From Actinomycetota bacterium (GTDB lineage: Bacteria; Actinomycetota; Thermoleophilia; Gaiellales; Gaiellaceae): DNA of 55,404 nucleotides. Numbering within the stretch: position 1 is the stretch's first letter; every line of letters starts with the position of its first letter. The notes below the pieces were generated by a model that saw only the letters and a program-made list of their open reading frames with translations, was not told where the DNA came from and did not search any database. Below are positions 50,247 to 55,404 of this stretch, one piece after another. The translations under genes and the position numbers were made by a program. Where the stretch lies: contig PLBK01000016.1 of the NCBI GenBank assembly GCA_003134505.1, forward strand, positions 21,613-77,016. Reading direction: 5' to 3'.

Positions 50247-50861
50247 ATGGCCGCTCGCGGCAGATTTGCGTTCGTGCTCGTGCTCGCCGCCGCCTGTGCG
50301 TCCGGCAGCGCGGTGGCCGTGGCCGTGGCCGCGCCGCACCGATCGGCGGCGCGGACGCTCTACATCGACGGGGACTCGCTGTCGGTGGGCACCGGCTGGT
50401 ACCTCTCCACGTACCTGCCGGGCTGGACGTTCCGCGGGACCGTGGCCGTGAGCCGCCACGCGTATCAGGGCGTCAGCGCCGTCGAGGAGCGGGCGCGCGA
50501 GGGGCTGCTCGAGCCAGTCGTCGTGGTCGACCTCGGCACGAACGACGACCCGTCCGCGGTCAGCCGCTTCCGCGACTACGTGCGCGAGGTCGTCCGGGTG
50601 GCCGGGCCGTCGCGCTGCGTGGTCTGGTCGACGATCAACCGCCCGCCCTACAGCGGTGTCTCCTACAGCGGCTACAACGACGTTCTGGCGGTGCTCGACG
50701 CGCGCTACCGGAACCTGCACGTCTTCGACTGGGCCGGCCTCGCGAAGGCCCATCCGGAGTGGTTCGGACCGGACGGCGTGCACCCGACGATGGCCGGCTA
50801 CAAGGCCCGCGCCGCCGGCCTCGCCCGGGTCATCAAGAGCTGTGCTTCTTCCAGCTCGTGA
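50247..50861 (+). CDS. Secreted SGNH/GDSL hydrolase-like protein
   Basis: After a signal peptide (about 1-29) the 204-residue protein has the SGNH blocks: block I IDGDSLSVG with S44, the VVDLGTNDDPS block with its Asn, and the C-terminal DGVHPTMAGY with the Asp-His pair. It is probably an exported esterase or deacylase. Its 3' end overlaps the convergent DUF459 gene by 29 bp. Confidence 0.88.
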   Translation: MAARGRFAFVLVLAAACASGSAVAVAVAAPHRSAARTLYIDGDSLSVGTGWYLSTYLPGWTFRGTVAVSRHAYQGVSAVEERAREGLLEPVVVVDLGTNDDPSAVSRFRDYVREVVRVAGPSRCVVWSTINRPPYSGVSYSGYNDVLAVLDARYRNLHVFDWAGLAKAHPEWFGPDGVHPTMAGYKARAAGLARVIKSCASSSS

Positions 50862-52002
50862 GGTCGAAGCGCTGGTTCAGCGCCTTCAGCACGAGCCGGG
50901 CGATGATGTCGCCGCCGGCCGCCTCGAAGTGGACGCCGTCGTCGGATCGCACCTTGACCAGCTCGCCGCTCGCGTTCGGGAGGTATTCCGCGTAGCCCCC
51001 GGTCTTCGGGTCGGCGAACCGGAGGTACGTGTCGACGTAGAGCGCGTGCAGCGGCCGCTTCTTCGCCTCCTGGTAGATGATCCGGTTGAGCAGGTCGAAC
51101 GAGTGCGACTCGGATGAGCTCGAGACGATCGGCATCCCGATGTAGACGATGAAGCCGCCGCCGCCGATCACCGTGTCCATGAACCCGGCGACGCGACGCC
51201 GGTACTCCTTGATCCAGGACGCGCTGCCGAACGGCCCGATGGCGACGCCCTTCGGGAGCCCGGCCATGTAGTCGTGGACGTCGTTCGCCCCGAACGCGAT
51301 CACGACGACGTTCGGGTGCTCCTTCTTCATCACCTTCCGTATGTGGTCGAACCAGTTGAAGAAGTCGGGCCGCTCGAGGCCGCTCGAGACGACGCCGTCC
51401 GGCTGGCGGACGAGCGGCTTGTAGACCTTGCTCCCCATCGCGCGCAGCAGCGAGAACCCCGGCGTGATGATGAGCGAGTCGCCGCCGATATAGACCCGGA
51501 GCGGGTGCTTCGGCGAGAACGCCGGCTTGGCCGGAGGGGCCGGGGGCGGCGGAGGCGTCGGCGACGGCGGGCCGACGGGCGGGGGTGTCGGAGGCGGCGG
51601 TGTCGGAGGCGGCGGCGTCGGTGGCGGCGGCGTCGGCGGAGGCGGCGGCAGGACGATCGCGGCCTGGATGTCGTCGTCGCCCGAGCGGCCGATGATCGAC
51701 TTCACGAGGCGGCGCGGAAGGTCGAGCCCGGTGTCGTGGCTGACGACCGCCAGCTTGCCGGTGAGCGGCAGCGCCACGTCACGCTTCCAGCCCGGGTTCA
51801 GCGAGTCGGCCGTCTTGTGGAGGCCGGGCGCGTTCAGGAACGCGCCGAGCACGAGCGCGCCGATCGCGACCACGATCGCCTGCCCGGCCGGGTTGAGGCG
51901 GCGACGGGGCCCACGTCCACCGGCGCCGTCCGGCCCCGCGAGCGGGCCGCGCGGAACGCGGTCGTCGCCGAGCTTGCCGCGAGTGGGTGTCGGCGTGTCC
52001 AC
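50833..52002 (-). CDS. Membrane-anchored DUF459/SGNH acyltransferase partner
   Basis: The 389-residue protein has a cytoplasmic N-terminus, one transmembrane helix (about 33-52), a linker (about 115-150) that is nearly all Pro with Thr, and an extracellular SGNH domain of the DUF459 type (YIGGDSLIITPG, AFGANDVHDY, SDDGVHFEAAGG). GTG 52002 overlaps the MBOAT stop by 1 bp, so it likely takes acyl groups from that partner. Confidence 0.88.
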   Translation of the reverse strand: MDTPTPTRGKLGDDRVPRGPLAGPDGAGGRGPRRRLNPAGQAIVVAIGALVLGAFLNAPGLHKTADSLNPGWKRDVALPLTGKLAVVSHDTGLDLPRRLVKSIIGRSGDDDIQAAIVLPPPPPTPPPPTPPPPTPPPPTPPPVGPPSPTPPPPPAPPAKPAFSPKHPLRVYIGGDSLIITPGFSLLRAMGSKVYKPLVRQPDGVVSSGLERPDFFNWFDHIRKVMKKEHPNVVVIAFGANDVHDYMAGLPKGVAIGPFGSASWIKEYRRRVAGFMDTVIGGGGFIVYIGMPIVSSSSESHSFDLLNRIIYQEAKKRPLHALYVDTYLRFADPKTGGYAEYLPNASGELVKVRSDDGVHFEAAGGDIIARLVLKALNQRFDLTSWKKHSS

Positions 52003-53426
52003 TAGAAGCGGAAGTAGATGAAGGGGGCGACGCCCTGCGGGCCCATCGCGTGCGAGAGCATCAGCGCGACTGCGAGCACCGTGATCTGGACGGCCACGCG
52101 GGCCTGGGAGAAGCGCGCCATGATCGTCTGCGGGATCCGCGCGGGCAGGTACTGGCTGGCGATGCCGACGGCGATCGCGAGCACGACGCCCGACGTGACG
52201 GCCGGCGACGAGGCTCCCCAGTTGTCGAACAGCCGCTTGATCACGTCCCAGGCCGTCGACAGCCCGTTCTCCGAGCCGGCCCGGAAGAAGATCCACGCGA
52301 AGCAGACGAGGTGGAAGGTCACGATCCGGCGCCGCCACATCCTCCAGCCGGTCACGGCGTCGTCGGCCCACCCGCGCTCGCGGCGGAAGCGCCCGATGGC
52401 AAGCCAGAGCCCGTGCATCCCGCCCCAGATCACGAACGTCCAGGCGGCGCCGTGCCAGAGCCCGCCGAGCAGCATCGTCGCCAGCAGATTGAGGTGCGTT
52501 CGTGGCTCGCCCTTCCGGTTGCCGCCGAACGGGATGTAGACGTAGTCGCGCAGCCACCGGGAGAGCGTCATATGCCAGCGGCGCCAGAAGTCCTGGATCG
52601 AGACGGCGGTGTACGGGCTGTCGAAGTTCTGCGGGAACTTGAAGCCGAGCAGGAGCGCGAGCCCGATCGCCATGTCGGTGTAGCCGGAGAAGTCGGCGTA
52701 GATCTGCACGGCGTACGCGTAGACGGCGATCCACGTCTCGAGCGACGAGTGCTGAACGGGCGCGCCGAAGACGGCGTCGACGATGTGCGTCGCCAGGTAG
52801 TTCGCGATCACGACCTTCTTGAACAGGCCGGTCGCGATCAGGTAGAAGGCCCGGCTCGTGTCCACTTGCCGCGGGTCGCGCGGCGTCTCGAGCTGCGGCA
52901 AGAGCTCCGAGCCGCGCACGATCGGGCCTGCGACCAGGTGCGGGAAGAAGGACAGGTAGGCGCCGAACTTCGTCAGCGAGACCGGCTCGAGGTCGCGCCG
53001 GTAGATGTCCATGATGTAGCTGATCGCCATGAACGTGAAGAAGGAGATCCCGACCGGCAGGACGATCTGCCGCGTTCCGAGCGGGAAGCCGGCGCCCACG
53101 GACGAGAGCAGGTTGTGCCCCGAGCTGACGAAGAAGTTGTAGTACTTGAAGTAGCCGAGCACGCCGAGGTCGCCGATCAGGCCGACCGTCAGCAGGGCCT
53201 TCCGCTGTGACTGCACCGTGAGCCGGTAGATGCCGACGCCGACGGCCTGGTTCCAGAGGATCGAGAAGGCGAGCAGGAAGACGAACTTCCAGTCCCAGTC
53301 GGCGTAGAAGACGAAGCTGGCGGCGATCACGAACAGCCGCCAGACCCGGGGGCGCGGCATCAGCAGCCAGCTCGCGATCAGCACGATCGAGAAGAAGACG
53401 GCGAAGGTCGTCGTTGGGAAGATCAC
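52002..53426 (-). CDS. MBOAT family O-acyltransferase (AlgI/PatA-like)
   Basis: The 474-residue polytopic membrane protein has the MBOAT signatures: HMTLSRWLRDYVYIPFGGNR and the active-site His region LGGLWHGAAWTFVIWGGMHG. AlgI-type proteins carry acetyl groups across the membrane for transfer to an exopolysaccharide or peptidoglycan. The pair with the DUF459 protein suggests such a system; the acceptor is unknown. Start GTG 53426; TATTCT lies 41 nt upstream. Confidence 0.92.
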   Translation of the reverse strand: MIFPTTTFAVFFSIVLIASWLLMPRPRVWRLFVIAASFVFYADWDWKFVFLLAFSILWNQAVGVGIYRLTVQSQRKALLTVGLIGDLGVLGYFKYYNFFVSSGHNLLSSVGAGFPLGTRQIVLPVGISFFTFMAISYIMDIYRRDLEPVSLTKFGAYLSFFPHLVAGPIVRGSELLPQLETPRDPRQVDTSRAFYLIATGLFKKVVIANYLATHIVDAVFGAPVQHSSLETWIAVYAYAVQIYADFSGYTDMAIGLALLLGFKFPQNFDSPYTAVSIQDFWRRWHMTLSRWLRDYVYIPFGGNRKGEPRTHLNLLATMLLGGLWHGAAWTFVIWGGMHGLWLAIGRFRRERGWADDAVTGWRMWRRRIVTFHLVCFAWIFFRAGSENGLSTAWDVIKRLFDNWGASSPAVTSGVVLAIAVGIASQYLPARIPQTIMARFSQARVAVQITVLAVALMLSHAMGPQGVAPFIYFRF

Positions 53427-53520
53427 GCGGAGCCCGGAAGCAGCGGTCGGGAGCTGGTTGGCTGCGAAGAATAGTCCCGGCGTCCGGACCTTCCCGGCCG
53501 CGGCCGGTATCGCGCCGGTG

Positions 53521-53571
53521 CTGAGGCTGGTTCGCCGCTAAGGCTGGTCCGTCGCTAAGGCTGGTACTGCT
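53521..53571. repeat. Three tandem copies of a 17-bp repeat at a gene end
   Basis: Units begin at 53521, 53538 and 53555, each close to CTAAGGCTGGTCCGTCG. The last copy encodes the final YQP and stop of the minus-strand gene, so each downstream copy repeats that sequence or a close variant of it. Confidence 0.7.
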
Positions 53572-54043
53572 GGTCGAGCGACTTGACCGTGTCGACCGAG
53601 TAGCGCAGCCAGAAGCCGCGTCGGCATGGGCTGCGAAGCTCGAATGAGCCGCACGGCTTCGACGTCTTCAGGAGCTTCGCGAGATAGGCGACGCTGATCT
53701 TCGTCGTCGCCAAGCTCACGAGCACCGTCACGTCTGCGTTGGCGGGCAGCTTGTACGTGAACAGCTTGTGGTCGGAGTTCCAGATCAAGTAGTCGTTCGG
53801 AACGCTCTCGCCCGGCTTGATCAACCCGGACTCGACAGCCGCAACGTTCGCCGTCTGACCCTCGAGCCAGAGCGCCGGATCGAACCTCAGGCGGTAGCTC
53901 TTCCCCTTCGGCGTCACCGACGCGACGTAGCCGTACTGGACGATCTCCCTCGGCGGCGAGAAGAGCGGAAGCGAGGCGACGGCCCAGGCCGCCAGCGCAC
54001 CAGCGGCGATCACAGCTCCTGCGAGAACGGCGACCCGCTTCAC
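53555..54043 (-). CDS. Exported protein, unknown function
   Basis: The 162-residue protein has an N-terminal signal or anchor helix (about 1-27) and a compact beta-rich domain (YGYVASVTPKGKSYRLRFDP, PNDYLIWNSDHKLFTYKLP) with two cysteines near the end (SKPCGSF and RSPCRRG). No family was recognised. Start GTG 54043. Confidence 0.72.
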   Translation of the reverse strand: MKRVAVLAGAVIAAGALAAWAVASLPLFSPPREIVQYGYVASVTPKGKSYRLRFDPALWLEGQTANVAAVESGLIKPGESVPNDYLIWNSDHKLFTYKLPANADVTVLVSLATTKISVAYLAKLLKTSKPCGSFELRSPCRRGFWLRYSVDTVKSLDQQYQP

Positions 54044-54096
54044 GCCGTGGACGGTAGCGCCGCCGACGCGTGGGCGCTAGTGGCCGAAAGAGACGA

Positions 54097-55404
54097 TCAG
54101 CCTCCGGCGACAGCCGCAGTGACGCCGACGTCCGCGAGCGCCGCCTGCGCCGCCGCCAGCCGCGCGAGCGGCACGCGGAAGGGCGAGCAGGAGACGTAGT
54201 CGAGCCCGATCCGGTGGCAGAACGCGACCGAGTGCGGCTCGCCGCCGTGCTCGCCGCAGATGCCCAGCTTGAGATCCTCCTTCGCGCCTCGACCGCGCTC
54301 GACCGCGATCCGCATCAGGTCGCCGACGCCGCCCTCGTCCAGCACCTCGAACGGGTTCCGCTCGAGCACGTCGTCCTCGAGATAGCGGGCGAGGAACTTG
54401 TTCTCGGCATCGTCGCGCGAGTACCCGAGCGTCGTCTGCGTGAGGTCGTTCGTCCCGAAGGAGAAGAAGTCGGCGTGAACGGCGATCTCGTCGGCGCGGA
54501 TGCACGCCCGCGGCAGCTCGATCATCGTGCCGACGAGGTACTCGATCTCGCCCTCCTCCTCGACGGTGCGCACGGTCAGCTCGCGGAGCCGGCGCAGCTC
54601 CTCGCCGAAGCCGACGAGCGGGTGCATGATCTCGACGATCGGCGCCTCACCCGTGCGCTCGTGCACCGCCTTCGACGCGCGCACGATCGCCCGCACCTGC
54701 ATCTCGTAGATCTCCGGGAAGATCAGCCCGAGCCGGCAGCCGCGGAAGCCGAGCATCGGGTTGAACTCATGGAGTTCCTTGACGCGTTGTTTGATTTTTT
54801 CGACAGGCACGCCCATTTTGGCGGCAAGCTCCTGTTGCGCCTTGTCCTCGTGCGGGAGGAATTCGTGCAGCGGCGGATCGAGGAAACGGATCGTTGCCGG
54901 GTATCCTTTCAACGCCTTAAAGATGCCGACGAAATCACCCTTCTGGTAAGGGAGGATTTTTGCGAGCGCTTTCTTCCGGTCGGCGACGTTGTCGGCCAGA
55001 ATCATCTCGCGCATGGCGTCAATGCGGTTGCCCTCGAAGAACATGTGCTCGGTGCGGGTCAGGCCGATGCCCGTGGCGCCGAACGCGAGCGCGGTTTCAG
55101 TCTGCTCCGGCGTGTCGGCATTGGCGCGGACTTGCAGGCGCGTGACTTTCGAGCACCAATTCATCAGGGTGGCAAACAGCCCGTAGGTCTCGCTCTTCTT
55201 GCCGTCGAGCGTCTTCTCAACGAGCACCTGGACGATTTCGGAAGCGGCGGTCGGGAGCTGGCCGGCATAGACGTTGCCGAGCGTGCCGTTGATGGAGAGG
55301 AAGTCGCCTTCCTTGAAGGTCTGGCCGGACGCCGTAAGAGTCTTGGCGGCGTAATCAATCTGGAGCGCGCCAGCGCCGCAAACGCAGACTTTGCCCATCT
55401 GACG
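54097..55404 (-). CDS. ppdK: Pyruvate, phosphate dikinase, C-terminal part (5' end outside the window)
   Basis: PPDK interconverts pyruvate and PEP. The window holds the 3' part only: it enters just after the catalytic-His domain (QMGKVCVCGAGAL), then the PEP-binding barrel (ATGIGLTRTEHMFF, NPMLGFRGCRLG, FFSFGTNDLTQTT) and the catalytic cysteine in GICGEHGGEPHS near the end. Around 54760-54780 the codon use changes sharply: lysine- and A+T-richer to the right, typical of this genome to the left. The frame stays open across the junction. Confidence 0.9.
   Translation of the reverse strand, partial: RQMGKVCVCGAGALQIDYAAKTLTASGQTFKEGDFLSINGTLGNVYAGQLPTAASEIVQVLVEKTLDGKKSETYGLFATLMNWCSKVTRLQVRANADTPEQTETALAFGATGIGLTRTEHMFFEGNRIDAMREMILADNVADRKKALAKILPYQKGDFVGIFKALKGYPATIRFLDPPLHEFLPHEDKAQQELAAKMGVPVEKIKQRVKELHEFNPMLGFRGCRLGLIFPEIYEMQVRAIVRASKAVHERTGEAPIVEIMHPLVGFGEELRRLRELTVRTVEEEGEIEYLVGTMIELPRACIRADEIAVHADFFSFGTNDLTQTTLGYSRDDAENKFLARYLEDDVLERNPFEVLDEGGVGDLMRIAVERGRGAKEDLKLGICGEHGGEPHSVAFCHRIGLDYVSCSPFRVPLARLAAAQAALADVGVTAAVAGG

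Overview
The window is high-GC DNA with gene content and gene order typical of Actinobacteria. The blocks murT; garA-ftsR; rpsB-tsf-pyrH-frr-uppS-cdsA-dxr-rseP-ispG-proS; and yggS-sepF-yggT-divIVA-lspA-rluD all point that way. A single-motif RsiG anti-sigma protein and many genes that look leaderless suggest a deep-branching lineage such as Thermoleophilia or Rubrobacteria; that placement is inference. An abrupt change of base composition inside the last gene suggests a metagenome contig whose right end may be misjoined.

Layout. 1-5.8 kb: murT, a protein of homing-endonuclease-associated repeats, two RpoD-type sigma factors lying tail to tail, then a 470-bp intergenic region with a palindrome, a nested dyad of DnaA-box-like sites and a candidate structured leader RNA ahead of a small membrane protein. 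5.8-9.5 kb: apt, then the minus-strand operon pgsA-rsiG-garA-ftsR, divergent from a hutF-like gene. 9.6-13.2 kb: two secreted proteins (a large one of unknown function and a GH99-like one) with a coupled 28-codon reading frame between them. 13.2-16.9 kb: tRNA-Pro(GGG), an M23 peptidase, an XRE regulator with a 42-residue hydrophobic peptide, and proS, with copies of a two-hairpin repeat family. 17-25.1 kb: isoprenoid, membrane, translation and pyrimidine genes. 25.4-34.5 kb: a long minus-strand run from murA through a degenerate HisB-like gene, ridA, a DHH-CBS-poly(A)-polymerase fusion, and cell-division genes to lspA and rluD. 34.5-39 kb: small enzymes and a glycosyltransferase. 39-45.6 kb: a translesion-synthesis region (dnaE2, a small DUF6504-like protein, imuB behind two SOS boxes) and a DRG-like GTPase. 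45.8-54 kb: envelope and secreted proteins, GGT, ComB, rhomboid, and an MBOAT/SGNH acyl-transfer pair. 54.1 kb to the end: partial ppdK.

How it fits together. Much of the region serves envelope growth and division: lipid carrier (dxr, ispG, uppS), phospholipid (cdsA, pgsA), peptidoglycan (murA, murT), septum and pole (sepF, divIVA, ftsR). Translation genes are interleaved. The strongest leads for new biology are a dispersed two-hairpin repeat whose stems show compensatory changes between copies, the structured leader at 4.58-4.69 kb, the XRE/small-peptide pair, the HisB-like protein without its metal ligands, and a recurring symmetric TAnnnTA element between tightly packed divergent genes.
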